Assembly: GCA_013399875.1 (NCBI GenBank) | Contig: VXAZ01000289.1 | Location: 2,994,852 to 3,058,851 of the forward strand | Length of the DNA: 64,000 bases | Source of the DNA: Gymnorhina tibicen | Taxonomy: Eukaryota > Chordata > Aves > Passeriformes > Artamidae | Direction of reading: 5' to 3' | In this document: positions 24,901-38,600 of the stretch, one piece after another | How the letters are laid out: each line of letters starts with the position of its first letter | How positions within the stretch are numbered: the stretch's first letter is position 1 | The notes under the pieces: model-generated | Seen by the model: only the letters and a program-made list of their open reading frames with translations | Database searches by the model: none | What the model was told of the DNA's origin: nothing | Made by a program: the position numbers and the translations under genes

Positions 24901-26038
24901 GCCTGCTCTGTAGCCTGCTCTCTGGCCTTAAAAGAAGTTTGCAACCTAAAGGCTAAATACCCTTTAAAACAGGGTGACCATAAGTATTTTTCTTACCACC
25001 TCCTGAACAATGCTGAAACATTCGCTTAGGGAATTCTAAGTGGCATGAACCCAAGTGCATGTCAGGGAAAATGCTCTCTGTTAGTGAATAACCACAGGAC
25101 AGTGTTTTAACCTCTGTCCTGGCACTGTCTTCCTGGTGTGGGTGCAGCCCTTGGTACTTGTGATCCTGAGGGAGGATTTAAAATGAGCTGAACATCTTGG
25201 ACCTGTACCAACATCAGATTATCTGGGAGATGGGACAGGTGGAAGAAAGAAAAAGAAATGGGCTCTTCATCCAAATCTCCACTCATTTATTGCCTGAAGA
25301 AGTTACATAATGATTTCCAGGTACTACAACACTTTTATCACTTTTTGAAATTGATTTAGTGCAAGATTCATATTGTGTTGCCTGACACTAACTTTTACAC
25401 AGAGGGTTGCTTGGTGTATGGGCACCAGGTATTTATATTCATCATATAAGCATAAATATACATAAAACAGTCCTTTTGAAAAAAACAAGGCTATGATTTT
25501 GCAGTACTGCAAAACCAAAATAAAATTTCTCCTGTCTTTAGCGGGCCTAGGAACAAACTTGTTGCTGATCATCAAATATATTCCTATAGCAAATAAATTT
25601 CTGAAAGTCAAGGATAATTTTAATTCAATTATTGAGTCATATTCTAGGAGGCAAAAATTAAAGTGACATGTTAGGTTGTGTTTTTTCTGTGCAGGCTTTC
25701 TCCTCTCACTTTTTGATGAAGTGTCCAATTTACTTTTGAAAAGCCCTAATCAGGAGATTTGCCTAGATGTTCCAGAGGAAGGTGCATTTGTGTAAGAATT
25801 GCCTTGTTATTCAGTTCTAGCTGCTGCCTCAATCCAGAGATGGATACTTTTAAAAAGTAAGATGCATGTAAAACGGCTGTTTTACTAGGTATACCCTAGT
25901 TCTTGTACAATTACATTGTATCTGCCATTGTCACTGTTCATGCAGCCACTGATCACCTCAGGCAAAGATCTTTTTGTCATCAGTATTAAGATTAGCTATT
26001 TACAGAGTTGTGTGAACGTAGTCTTGTTGTAGAAAATA
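21981..26038. other. Noncoding DNA, nothing recognised
   Basis: Only short overlapping frames occur, the longest about 134 codons on the minus strand at 25324-25728, hydrophobic and Phe/Leu-rich as expected from AT-rich DNA. No interspersed repeat was recognised. Confidence 0.6.
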
Positions 26039-26330
26039 TAGAATCAAGGAATCACAGAGCTGTTGAATCATTTATGTTGGAAGAGACGTAAGATCATGGA
26101 GTCCAGCTGTCAATGCAGCACTGCCAAGTCTACCACTAAGCCACATCCCTAAGTGCCAGTCTGCACATCTTTTAGATACCCCCAGGGATGATGACTCAGC
26201 CAGTTCTCTGGGAAGCCTGTTCCAATGCTTGACAACTCTTTCCATGAAGGATTTTCCATAATATCCCATCTACCCCCCCCCCCCCCCCCTGCCGCCGGCA
26301 CAACTTAAGGTCATTTTCTCTTGTCCTAAC
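26039..26330 (-). mobile_element. CR1 LINE 3' end, truncated (minus strand)
   Basis: This is the 3' end of a CR1 retrotransposon in reverse orientation. The low-coordinate edge carries degenerate terminal 8-mer copies (GAATCAAGGAATCACAGAG). The minus strand then encodes the end of ORF2, the reverse-transcriptase polyprotein: a frame at 26072-26269 includes the family hallmark [11 protein letters not shown]. The preceding part, with the NDLKL motif, lies in another frame because of changes around the C run. The copy is 5' truncated near 26330, as is usual for CR1, and is dead. The layout resembles the CR1-Y type of birds; the subfamily call is tentative. Confidence 0.9.
26273..26289. repeat. 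Poly-C run (17 C) inside CR1
   Basis: Seventeen consecutive C lie where related CR1 copies have a short CCCC stretch, so this is probably slippage expansion seeded by the element. On the minus strand it reads as a Gly run and coincides with the frame break in the ORF2 remnant. Confidence 0.92.
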
Positions 26331-26959
26331 AAGATATGATCCTTGTCTGTGGAATGATATAAGTGAGGGATCATTCTCTTTATATTGACAATAAACCTTA
26401 CAGACTGAGCTCATCATGCTGAAGTTACCAGACTACCAGAGATACGTAGAAGGGACGGGGGGGTGTAGGGATGTCAGGACAATCTGCTGCAGAGGCTGCT
26501 GAGTGAAGGCTGGTTGCACGGGTGTCCTGCTCCAGCTGCAGGGCCAGGGCACTGCCACAGCAGGAATCCCACTTCCTCTCAAACAGAGCATGCGTACTGG
26601 ATGCAGCAAAAGCAGCTCCACCAGCAGCACCCTGTGATCTGTATTTTCCTACTTTGCTTTTCCCTTGGTGGACGAGGGTGTCCCTTTCTTTTAACTGTCA
26701 CAAGGAAAACAACTCTTCCAAGCAGGCTTACCATGCTATTTTTCTACAATAGTGCCTGAAATTTCTGTTTTCCCCCCAAGCTCATGAAACTAGGATCAGA
26801 ATTTGGAAATTTGCTCTGAAGAAATCAGATGTCCAGTTTCTACTTTCCTTTCCTTAAGGTGCTGTCGCTCTCCATGACAGCAAATGATCCCACATCCTGC
26901 TATTGCTAGGATCTCCGCGACTCCCAGGCTGTGCTGGTCTTGCAGCTGGAATACACAGG

Positions 26960-26980
26960 CTCATATGAGCCTCATATGAG
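26960..26980. repeat. Two copies of palindrome CTCATATGAG
   Basis: The 10-base perfect palindrome CTCATATGAG occurs at 26960-26969 and again at 26971-26980, one base apart. Each contains CATATG, an E-box form. It may be a small duplication. A paired bHLH site is possible but unsupported by anything else. Confidence 0.85.
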
Positions 26981-27141
26981 TGCAGAATGTAGCCCATGGC
27001 TTTGAATTTTTGGAAGACAGCCATTTTCTAGGAAAAATATTTTGATAAATTAGTGTGTGGTGGGAGGGTGATATTAGGATTTGTGATGCATGAAATTCCC
27101 AGATTTTATTCTGTGAAAAGTAGGGTGGTCACAAAGGAAAT

Positions 27142-27171
27142 CATGTATGTACATATATACACACATACATG
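27142..27171. repeat. TA/CA-rich dinucleotide tract with inverted ends
   Basis: A 30-base stretch of alternating purine-pyrimidine sequence is bounded by CATGTATGT and ACATACATG, which are reverse complements. It is probably a short microsatellite. Confidence 0.8.
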
Positions 27172-29190
27172 AAGAAAGATTTGTTTATATTTTAAAAATA
27201 ATTGCTTGAAAAATTATATCTGCTTCTATTGAATTCTGGAGACACCTTATTCCTATTTCATATCAAGATCCATTACAAAAGTATCATTCAATGTGGATAT
27301 ATAACATTTTTAGCAGGTAGCAGTACTTAGGAACATAAGAAAAGGCTCCTGTATTTGGGTTTTTGTGAAAATTTCTGCTGAATTCCTGCTCAAATATTTC
27401 AATATGGTCTATTTTCCTCTTAAACTTGCATACGATTTAAAATAGTAAATCATTAACATATATATGTATTATTTGGAAATAAAGTCACAGAGTCAGCTTC
27501 TGCTAACACAATTAAAAGACAGGTATTTTTTATTCTCCTATCAGTCAGTTCATACTTAGTGCTTGCCTTTTATCTTCTGCCCTCCCCCCTGTAATTATTT
27601 TGCCCTGTACTTCCTGACACAACATGTGCTTACACTAACTGAATATCTAAATCACAGTAAAAAATTTACATGCTGTAGGTTCTACCTTCCAAAAATACCA
27701 AGTGTCACTAGTTGAAATGACAATTGATGGGCAGACAAGAGAGAAAAAAAAGGTGTTTTAATTACAGGACAAGGAAACTTTGTTCTGATCTGGTAGAATT
27801 GTGACCATTTGGGTGGAACAGAGTATTTGGGCAAAACATAGATAGGAAATAAGGTCCTTCTCTCAAAAATTTAGCATAAAAAGTATTCTTCAAGTTTCAG
27901 CTCCATTTGAATTACACCTGCTGGCTGTACAAGCATAAAATTGTTGTTTGTCTCAGAAGGAACTGATTTTTCTCTCTCTATCCCACATTCATCCTTTTAC
28001 AGTGCATATTCAGTGACTAATTTCTTTTATAAATCCTAATTTCCTAGATCCATGCGATTAAAGAGGAGAAACCTCATGAAGAAAAACCCCACCCCACTCA
28101 ATGTATCAGCAGCCAATTGACCAGCTTTAATGGCCATGGAGAATAGCTTGCAAACATTATTGATGTGTTGTCCAAAAGATAAGCTCAAAGCTGATAGAAA
28201 GCCAATTTTTTTTCAATATTTTTTAGCAACCCATGATTTTTGTGACCTAACGAGATATTCTGGCTGACCATGCTGAGTCCAAGCAAATCCAGTGTCAGCA
28301 GGCAGTTATTGAGCCGGGTAGGACTGTGAAAGGCTTGTGGTGGTGCTTTAAATCTTCTTCCTTGGGGTGCCTCTCCAGTGCATGTCTGAGAGACCACAGG
28401 ATGGGAGATAGAACAGACCATTTGAAGGTCTCCCACAAAATACAAACCTGCAGAGCACTGGGGTCATGACAGTGCTGAGCACCAGCACTTTAGCCTTTGT
28501 GTAACATCAGTCAGTTTGATGCCCTGGGCTTGTTGTTACACCTTTTGAGAATGACTCAGGGAAATATAAGTTCCCTCTTAGTTTTCTGTTGCCAGATCTG
28601 CAGTTTTGAGTAAATGAATTGGTAACAGCACCTGATATCATCAACTTGTTAATGCAAGTTCTATCCTCTGGCATCAGTATTATCTCTGACCTGCTCTGGC
28701 TGGAAAAAAAAGAAGTATGGAGCAGTATAAAATAAGATAAAAAGGGGAATAACAGAATAGGATGGACATTAGCAGGGAAGGATGATCACTGAATTTCAGA
28801 TACTTCATTAGGACTCAGAATGTTCAAGTGAGTTTCTCTTTCACCTAATGACTGTTTGCTGACAGGGAAGTGATTAATAATATCTGTGCCCCAGCTCCAT
28901 GTCTTAAAATATTTTCTTTCTCCATTTCATCTAATTAGATTCAAACTGGTCAAGCTAGAGGCTTTCTCCAGCTTGTACAGTGATTAACATGAAAAGATGT
29001 GTTGCACTGAGTCCATTGGTTACATATGCACTAGTAAATTATATTGTGACTTCCATATCTTTAATAATATTATCTTCCAATAGTGACCATATGTGCCTTT
29101 AAATAATGCTTAACATAAAATAATATTGTCACAATCTACAGAAATCATATATAAGATGAAGTATTGTCATAAGGCTGTATAGCATACCTA

Positions 29191-29250
29191 CACTTTTTGT
29201 TCACTTTTGTTATACTTTTGTTGCACTTTTGTTCTACTTATACTTTTTTG
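29191..29250. repeat. Degenerate minisatellite, CACTTTTGTT units
   Basis: About four to five imperfect copies of a 10-14 base unit built on (C)ACTTTTGTT lie in tandem, with slight changes in the junction bases. It is a local tandem duplication with no coding potential. Confidence 0.85.
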
Positions 29251-32200
29251 CATATAACTACATATTTTATATATGTGTATGGAACTGTATATTAAATTAA
29301 GAATATGAAACAATATACCTTACATACAACTTTTTCTTCTCTGTCTCAAGATACAGAACTAGCTGTTTAGCCCTTATACTTTTAGTATTTATAACACAGT
29401 GCCGGTTAATCTCATTCCAGACTGTACACCAGGATAGTTAACTGCATGTTAGAACTTCTACATATGGTAGTTTCATCTGTATGGTTTGATTGGAATTGTA
29501 TTTTGCTGTTTAATATTTATTAATCTAGTGAAAATTTTTCTGTCAATAAGATAGTGCTGGAAATAAAAGGACTATGTTTCTCCTTTTTATTAAATAAGTC
29601 TTTGACTTACACAGGATTATAAGAATCCTCTCTCTCTGACATGAATAAACCCGGAGCGGTTTCAAGGAAGGTGTTGTAAGAACTCCACATCGAACTTTGT
29701 GCAGTCATTTGGGGAAAGAATTGGATTGATTTTCTGCCCCCTAAAAGCAGCTTCTGGTACTTCTATCTACTTCTGGAAAAGACTGTGTAGTGGTAGGGAT
29801 TTGATTAGCTCATCTCTTTTCTTTTGAGTCAGGGACAGGGGAAATAATGAATGACTAATCACTTCAGGTTACTGTTTTTTACACTGAGGCTATTACAGAA
29901 CCAATTAAAAAAGTCATACAGAAAGCTATAGAGATGTGATTAGGTTATAATGCTAATGCAGGGAATTGTGTATAGATAATTATTCTGTAGTACAGATAAT
30001 TTCAACAAAGACTAATCAGAAGATATATCAAACACCTAACAATCACAATTTTGTCTGAATTCTTTTTAAATGTCATTTTAAAAGCTGCAGATATATTGTG
30101 ACTTTTGAAACAAATATGCTGGGCTCCTTTCTTTCTTGCCTTGCACAACATTGCCATGCAGTTTTCACAGAAGCACATTGTTCCCACTGCATTCCTACAT
30201 TAATCACAGCTGGGGTGTAATTCAAAGCAGCCTTGGACCTTCTCTAACTTCCACCAGCTGGTAACAGTTTTCCAGGGACTAACCCATAACTGCAGGCAAC
30301 AGAGCACAGGCCGTAGCTCAGCTGCTGAAGGGGATTACACCTCTGCATTGGGGGCTGCTGAGTGAGAGGCCAGCAGAAATAACACACTGGCAGCAGCCCA
30401 GGTGCAAAAGGGAAAATGACAGACTGTAAATCGAGGTGGTGCTATAACTCCTTGTGTCTGATTTCTAGGAATGGAGAGAGGGTTGGGACAAACTTGTTTA
30501 TACTGCTATTATTAAATATGGCCACTGTGCTAACATCATATTTTGAAATGCAGAAGACAAGTGCTTGTCATGTGTGACTCCTCCTGACCTCCTGCACTGT
30601 ATCTCCTCTCCCCTCCCTTGTTACCTCTCTCTTCTGAGTCCTCTCCTCTGCAGCTGTGCTCAGAATAGGTCCTGCTTCTCCCTGCCAGCAGCTCATATCT
30701 TATCTCAAAACATATGACTCAGTACGATGTCTCCTTCTCTTTTTCATTATTTATACCATGTGCCCTACACAAAGTCATGCTACTCAGTTCTGAAAACCCT
30801 AGTGCAATTCAATTCACATCAAATCAGCCAGTTTGTCAGCTTCTCCATCACCTAAAAGCTCTATATTCACTGCCCGACCTCCATGAGCATATCTCCTACC
30901 TTCGTGCCTTCTGTCACATAAAAAACCCCAACACTGCTGCCATGGTACTTGCAAGGAATTGACTGATTTGATATATAAATTGTCTGTCGTTTTCTCTTTC
31001 TTCAGTGTCTGCTGACTATTTAGCTGTTTCCTCGTAGCATGCTTGTTCCTCAGGGCAGAAACACTGCTCAGAAAGTATTTAGCATGCATGGAGAAGTGCT
31101 TAAGTGATGATTACTAACTTCATTGTGTGGCTGCACAAAGCCAACAGTTATAGTTCCTGCTTTATTCCAAAATGCATTTTTACATTAGTCCTTGAAAGGT
31201 TTCAAACAACAACATTCTCCCAACAAAAAATGCTCTGTGAAATAAAAATTTTCAAGTCAAACCTTTTAAGAACTGCTTGTTAGGATCCATTAGTCAGTGG
31301 ATGTGTCCTATGTAAAGACAATTTGAAAAGCTTCTTAGCACCAGACAAGCCCCTGTGAGCTCAACAAGGCTGCCACATCCTGCTTCTTGAAGTGTCCAAG
31401 TGGAAATCCTTTTCTGGCTGAGCACGAGCTGTAGTCTGAATGGCTTCTCAGGGTGATATGAGTTGCAGCATGAAGTACAGTAGCAATTTAAAAAAACACA
31501 TAGAAAATTGAAGTCTTCTGTCTTTCTAAGGTCATCTAAAAAGATGAATTCTAAATATAATTAAGCCTTGATTTGACCTGTATCATGGACTTTATCTTTT
31601 AGTAATTTTTTCAATCTTAATTAGTATTTAGCATTTATGCAAGTCTGTGTGATTTAAGATGCTGTGTGATATATGAGTTCAACAGAGTCCTCAGCTGAAG
31701 GACAAGTATTTTAGTGAATGCGAGACCTGACCCAAAGGCTATTTGCAGCAGTTTGTCATTTAGTACAGGGAAGGTTAGGTAGGTTACAGTGATATATGAT
31801 CTCTCATGCTCTGGACCTAACAGCAGAGTTGAGCTGCTCCTGTGTCTTTGATTAACTGTGTGCAGCTCTTTTCATATACAGAGTAAACTGAAGATGTGAC
31901 AACCCTTCTCCCCACGAATGAAAGAAAAGTAAAAACTTCTGATAAGTTTGGTCAGTCCATCAAAACTCTGTGCTCAGTCCAAGTCAGCCTGAATGCAAAT
32001 TTCTGCTGAGTTTATTTTGCACTCATTCATACACCCAGGGGGAGTGAGGGGAAATCTTGGCGAGTGCTCCACGTGGAGTTCTGCCAACACGCTGCATTAA
32101 ACAGTCACCCCGGTGCAGGAGCAGCCCAGGGAACGCCAGGGAAAAACAGCACCTGCAAGTGTTCTGCAAATGGCATGGGCTATGAGGGAGTGGAGAAAGG

Positions 32201-32660
32201 ATGTAAATGGGCAAAATATGATGAAAAATGGCTAGCAGCCATGGACAGGCAAGACATATGGGCAAGTTTTCTGCTTAAGGAGACAAGTTAGTGGAACAAT
32301 TCTTCTCTTCCTTTCAAGTATACATAAGAATTAGAGCTGTTAAAATTCCAAAGAGTGAGAAATGGCCGTTTTTTCTAAACAAACAGTATTTTGAAAAATG
32401 CTGGGTTTTTTTCGCATTGTTTCCATTTTCCCCCTCAATATTTTCCATCAGAAGACTGACTAAAAAAGTAGAAAGAAAACCTGGAAGACAATTATATTTC
32501 TCTAGCCAGCTGGACAGGTACCAGCAAAATCAAATAACCAATCATATCAAGAGGCAGTTCATAATGTAGTTCATATTCACATTTTCATCAATAATGCTCC
32601 TGGTTCATATTGAAAATCTTTTCATTTGAAAAATTTCCAGCAAACTCTAAATATAATGTT
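29251..32660. other. Noncoding DNA, nothing recognised
   Basis: This is AT-rich sequence with frames below 95 codons. A moderately GC-rich patch around 32040-32250 is open on both strands, giving unrecognised peptides. No RNA gene or transposon is evident. Confidence 0.6.
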
Positions 32661-32695
32661 GAGGGCCTGATTCTCCCTGTAGGCTGGTGAAACTG
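32661..32695. repeat. Possible fragment of an ancient amniote interspersed repeat
   Basis: The stretch beginning GAGGGCCTGATTCTCC and running into a CTGGTG segment resembles the edge of an old repeat common in reptile and bird genomes, with GGCCTGATTCT ends and internal CACTGGTGTAA. The match is only about 30 bases and is made from memory. Confidence 0.25.
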
Positions 32696-35600
32696 TTTTG
32701 TGGAACTCAAATTGCCTTCCATAAAACTAAGCTGAATGTCTGTTGTGTGCTGCTACATCAGCTTGGGGGTTAGTTTATGAAATTCCTCAGTAGTGGCAGA
32801 CCTTTTAAAATGTCTTCCAATGTATGGCAATAAGACAAATAAATATTCAGGTATGGATATGAGCAAAAAAGGACGCAAATGCATAGTACTCTTTAATGGC
32901 AATTTTATAACTCCTCCTCACCCTCACCCCCCAGGTAACAGCTGAAGAGGGATACCAGCTTTCAGGAAAAAGCAAACTCAGTCCCAAAGGCAGAAAAATT
33001 CTAAGAGGTATAAATTAAAATGAAAATCAACAACTTGTTTACAGAAAGCCAAGATGTTTGCAAACAAAATTTATGTCCTTGCTTTCTGTTCAGTCCACAG
33101 CAGGAATGGGCTGCCCCCATCTGACCCTTGCCTAGCTAATGTTCACTTCCATAGCAGGGTTGGGAGGAATTAAGGAGGAAAGCCATAAGACTTCTCCTGT
33201 CCACGCAATAACATCCTCACAAAGGCAAGACTGAGAGTAGCACGATGATGAGAGATCCCTTTCTCTCCTACATTAACACACAGGCAGCTGGTGCCATCTG
33301 ATATTAGCACCAGTATGGATCTGTCTGGTGAAGCTCTGGATGGCATCCACAGGAGACCACTGATTGTTTCATTCAAGCAAGTCATGTCGGTGAGAGCATG
33401 AGTCAGGCACAATGTGGAGGGGCACATCCCAGCTTTCAGCCTCTTCCTGCTGCATGACAGTTTGGTTATGGAGCAGTATTTAGAATCCCTTTAGTCCTGG
33501 GTAACCGTTTTCTATAACGATTTTACTAAAGTGACTGAAATAAGCTGCTCATGCTTCTTATTCCTGTAAGGCTGATTGTCACTAGCTGTGTATGACCTTG
33601 CAGCATGCAATCCCTCCTTTGCTCTAAGATGCTGACTCAGTGCCAAGTACAGGATGAGTCAAATGCATTATTGCAGTTGCCTTAACTTCTGTAGCTTTGG
33701 AAAGGAGCTATTCCACAGTGCCTTCCACCCCCTCACAGCAGACATCTGCATTTCTTCTATATATAGACCAGAAAGAAAGCCTTTGAAGGAAGGAAGAGCA
33801 CTGGCATAGTGAGCAGCTGCAGGAACTCGTGCTGGGAAGCTCCCCTTTACATCATTGACTACTCTTGATCTCCGCAGGGAGTCCTTGGCTGCACTTCTCT
33901 GATGTCAGAGGGGATTGTAGAAGCACTGGTTGCATTTCTGGTTTTCCGAGACGTTGACACTTGTGGCCAGCAGTGGCCTGAGGGATATTGCCTTTCACTT
34001 GTCTTGCATCAAGATAAAGTTTTTGTGCATTATTTTTAATTTTTGAAATTTTTTTAACCCCACGGTTGAAGTACATTAGGCAGCATGATTTCTAGATTCC
34101 TTCTCCGGCTCTGGTAATTCTGCAATTGTTACTTGGGGTATATGATGCCCTGCTTATAAAAGGAGGATATATTCTTTTCTTTCACATGAGGCAAGCCTAG
34201 CTCCTATAAAGACTCTAGCATGGGACTTCCCATGAAACAGCTTCCCTGTATACTGGGCAGAATCTCAGGCAAGAAACAACACTGGGCAGAGCAACCTGTG
34301 GTTATCTGCATTGTTTCATGCAGTGTGCCACTAGCCATGGTCAGGGACTGCCTCGGTGCAGCAGGGAAGTATGAGAGTCCTCCCACAGAGTGCTGTGGTG
34401 CTGCAAGACCAAGGGGAACCTCATCTGCTTCCACAGCTTTCTTCCAGAGGGTCCAAGATTCTTTGTTAATGGAAAAGCAATTGCAGTCATGGAAATCTGG
34501 AATATAACTGTGATTCTTACTAGATTTCTTGCAAAAAGAGGCTGTGTGGAGATTTAAGGGACCGCATTACTGGTCTACCTAAGGAAGATTTAAAAAATAA
34601 CACTTGATAGACAAGATACTCCTTTAGGAATATTATTAGTAACCCAAACCAGTGAAAACCACTTTTGAAGTCTCTGGAAATTAAAATCTGTCTCTGCTTT
34701 ATTGCACCACATTGCTTTTAACATTCAAAAATTCTCTGAATTTCCTTAACCAATTTGTGACATTTTTATTATTTTCTTGATATATTTGTTATTTTTAACC
34801 TAAATCTTCAAGACAGCTTTGCTGAGAAAATTCTAGCACACAGAACAGCTCCATGAAATTAGAATGGCCGTCAGGAAATAACAAATCTACAAGGCTTTAA
34901 ATAATATATGAAAACCTGTTTCAAACTGCCTTTTACAGTGGAGTGATAAGACAGATCATTTGAGGATTTAATCCTCTAAATATTTTTTGAAATTTCGGCT
35001 TATGGAAAACATGCAAATCTAAAATGTCATTTGAGGGGTTTTTTTGTTCACCAAAAGAAAGTGATTTGGTGTTTGCCAGAACAAAAATTACCTTATTTTC
35101 AGATAGTTACCAGGAAAAATAAAGTCTGAATTAATCAGAAAAATTAATCCAGCTAATTTTATTGGCACAAAGTGTCACACATGTTGAACTGCTCTCACTC
35201 ATGACACCTGACAGTGAAGCCTGGTGTCTCTGTCCCATGCCGTGTCACACAAACATGCAGAGCACTGCCCCAGGTGTCACACAGGAGGTCTGTTGCAGGT
35301 GGCTGTGCTGTGTGCTGTGGAAGGGGATAAGGTGAAGGTGCTCTAGCAAAGACCAGGGATGTTTTCTGAGGAAACACACTGCCCGGCTCCAGGCAAGGGA
35401 CATGGTCTACTCTCCACCCGCCTGCTGATGTGGGTTTTCAAAGTAAGTGGTCCAAGAAGGTGCTGGGGATAAGAAACTGGATTGGTTTTGTCCTTTCTTC
35501 AGTTTTGGGAGCTGAAGGGAAGTGCAGCAGGATCCAAAGGACCTGAAGGCAGCCCTCAGCAGCTGGGGCAACTGCTGGCAAAGGTAAAGCTACCTCAAGT

Positions 35601-38600
35601 TCCACAACGAGCCTGTTGCCAAATGTGCTTACAAAGGAGTTTTCAGCTTTCCCAAACAGCTGTTTTCCAGGGTGCCAGCCCTGAGACAAACCCTTTATCT
35701 CCAGGGAGCCAGACCTCTTGTCTATAGGGATTTCTCCCTTTGGTCCTATCTCTGCCTGGCCAGCTTGTTTGTTAATGTTCACTTGTAGAAGGGGCTGAGA
35801 GTCATTAGCTCCCTTTGAACTCACTATGAATAAAAATAATTTAGCATCACAAGCCTGAGATGATTTTGAGGGAAATCCTGGCATATTTCAGGCAATTAAA
35901 TGAATGGGTTGTTATTGGGTCTTTTGTCCAATGGATGCATAATTTTACCACCTGAACAGGATTCTTCTCTTTTCTCACCTCTTTAGGCACATCCTCTGCT
36001 CCACTAGAAAGGAAGGACTTAAGAGAGAGGTGAGGTAGAAATTGCTGACTCTAGTAAAACTTTCCTGATGTTTCCTAACAGCAGAGAATGCTTTTTGTGG
36101 CTTCAAACTCTCCCAGATTTTGAATAAGCAGGCTTGAGTTTTCTCTCCGGTGTCTTTCTCAGCCTCAGTTTTGGGCATGGAAATTTCATAGTCAAAATAA
36201 TTCAGCTGTTTCAGGAAATGAGAACCAGCCGTGAACTGAGCCTTAAAGTAGAATAGAATTGGAATAAGCATGGGGAAGTTATGATACAAAGAAATGGGCA
36301 GAAGTATAGGAGCCAGCAAGGAGAGTAAGTGGAAAAGTGAGTATGAAAGAAATATGTATGCCCAGATACAGAGCATAGGATCTGAATTGAGTGCTAGCAT
36401 GCTCATAAAGTGAAAATAAATTGTGTTGCCAGCTTCCTAGTATATGTCTAGGAGTTATTTCATGCAGTGTTTTATCACACTCATGCAAGGTGACTTGCAG
36501 ACACAAAGGGGTAGGCAACAAAGGAACACTGTCTCATCATCATCTCTTCTTGATTGCATTTGAGGGAACATTAAATAATTGTTTCTTTTGCTAGTAAAAC
36601 ACATCTCTGCTCTAAATATATTCAATTTTTAAAGTCTGTTTAGGGGCAATGGCTACCTGCTTTTTGAAGGTAAAAATCATTACAGGCGTGCAAACTATTA
36701 ATTTGGTTTTAGCAAGATTTCAGACATCTTGGGGGCAACTCCAAAATGCAGACTACACAAAAGATTTGAAAAAATAGGGAACAATCACATGGAAGACTGA
36801 AAAAATTCTGTTGAGAAAGCATTGAAGAGAAATCGGTTTCTTCTTCCTGACTGAAAAAAAACTTATGTTAGTTTTTAAATTATTTGCCATTATCTCAAAT
36901 ATTAAGCTCAAAACTTTAATCTGAAAGATTTTACCAGATTTTACTCCACAATATAATCTTGACAACTGTCAACAGCAGTTTTTTAGATTAGTATTTTCTC
37001 TTAAAATCTCCTTTCCCCCCTTTACTACTATATTTTATGTGTGCTCTACATATTAATAGGTGTTTGTACTTGTATGGGTGGAGAAAGCTGAGTCCCTTCC
37101 CTCATTACAGAGGAAATTCCTCTTGTTTATGTTCATCATATTTTACTTATACTGGAGTATTTTCATGACTTCACCCCTTAGCACAAAGTCCTTTCTCTTA
37201 GCATGAATCAAACCCTTTTCTTTTTAATCCCTCATGACATTGAGCAAAGTCATTTCACTCAATGTAGGATTCCTGAGAAAGAAAATCATCCAAATATTTG
37301 CTTTCAAGAAAAAGCTTTTTATAAGAATGAAGGTTATCTGAAAGGATAGCTGCAAGGATTGCTGTGAAAGCACCTGTAAAAACACCTGTGAAAGCAGAGT
37401 AATTAAGCTACTATTGTTAGCTATGCTGTTAATGTGCTCTCTTGTTGTAGGTAACACATCAACACACCTGAAACAAGAAACCTCACCGTTCATTGTTTCT
37501 ATGTTAGCTAGACATCCTACAAATATAACTTTGCTCTTCTTGACACCACTCTCAGGATTTCTATTGATATGAAGGTACATTGAAGAGATTAAAAGAAACA
37601 AGGGTCATAGAAATTGCCAAGGTAGACTAAATCAGAGGTTTATGTAATTCATTGCCAGCAAAAAGTATTAGATAATCTACAATCTTTAGGTAACATTTCT
37701 TCCATAGAAAGTTGATGTCTGAGATCTGGCTTGCAAAACAAACTGGATGAGAACTGTGACCTCTTTTTTTGAAATGGCAGTCAACATGTGAACAGCCGGT
37801 ATTTTTGGGGAGGATATTGTAATGTACAAATTCTTAAAAATGAAAACCTCTTGAAAGAAAGTATTACTTTTTTAAACACAAACTCACACATATCATGCTT
37901 CATGCTATCAAGAAAATGACAGCTCTTTTCATTGGCATCTAGTATGTTAGTTGTGTTTCATATTTTACATGAAAATTTATGTGAAAAATTAGTTTTCAGT
38001 TCGTAGCAATTCAGTATTTCTACCAGGAAAAAAAGCGTGGAAGCCTTTAATAAAGGCTGTTCCTAAATGTAGGTTCCATTACAGTTTTAACATCTTGAAA
38101 CACTTTTCTTTTCATTATCTTTGTGGATGTTGCTGCTAGCACCTACAAGGTGGAGTACACAGTACAATCTTGTAATTTGTCGGAGAGAAGGAGAAAATAA
38201 CCCAGAACATATGATACAACACATCTGGGACAAAATGCTGCTCTTTAGATGTAAAAATTTCACAGAAACTGAATCAGTGCAGTCTGTATTGTGCTTTCCA
38301 TGTTCACCTCCAGATACGTAAAACGTTTGTTTGAAAAAAAATTAAACGTTTCTTTTTGTTCATTCATAGTTGTTTTTGTTTGGTTTGGGTTTTTTTTAAT
38401 ACATCACTCTAAGTATCATTCTAAAGAAGGTAACAAAATTCAATCAAGCCTTCATATTTTAAGCCTCAACTAATAGTTTCCATTTTGATTCAGGCACACA
38501 ACCTTTCCACATAGTAGAAGCAAATATTCTAATAACAAAAATAGCCACTTTCTATACCCAAATTATTTTCTCTTTGTAGCTATCACTGACTCTTCTACCT

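Larger units (their letters stand above)
26331..29190. other. Noncoding DNA, nothing recognised
   Basis: A GC-richer patch at 26430-26640 is open on both strands without a recognisable product. The rest is AT-rich with short frames only. Small palindromes and dinucleotide tracts in it are listed separately. Confidence 0.6.

Noticed and set aside
26072..26417. Two minus-strand frames as genes
   Set aside because: Both are CR1 ORF2 fragments separated by the expanded C run.
34157..34166. TATA-like motif (TTATAAAAGG) as a promoter
   Set aside because: TATA-like strings are expected by chance in AT-rich DNA, and no start of a gene or CpG island accompanies it.
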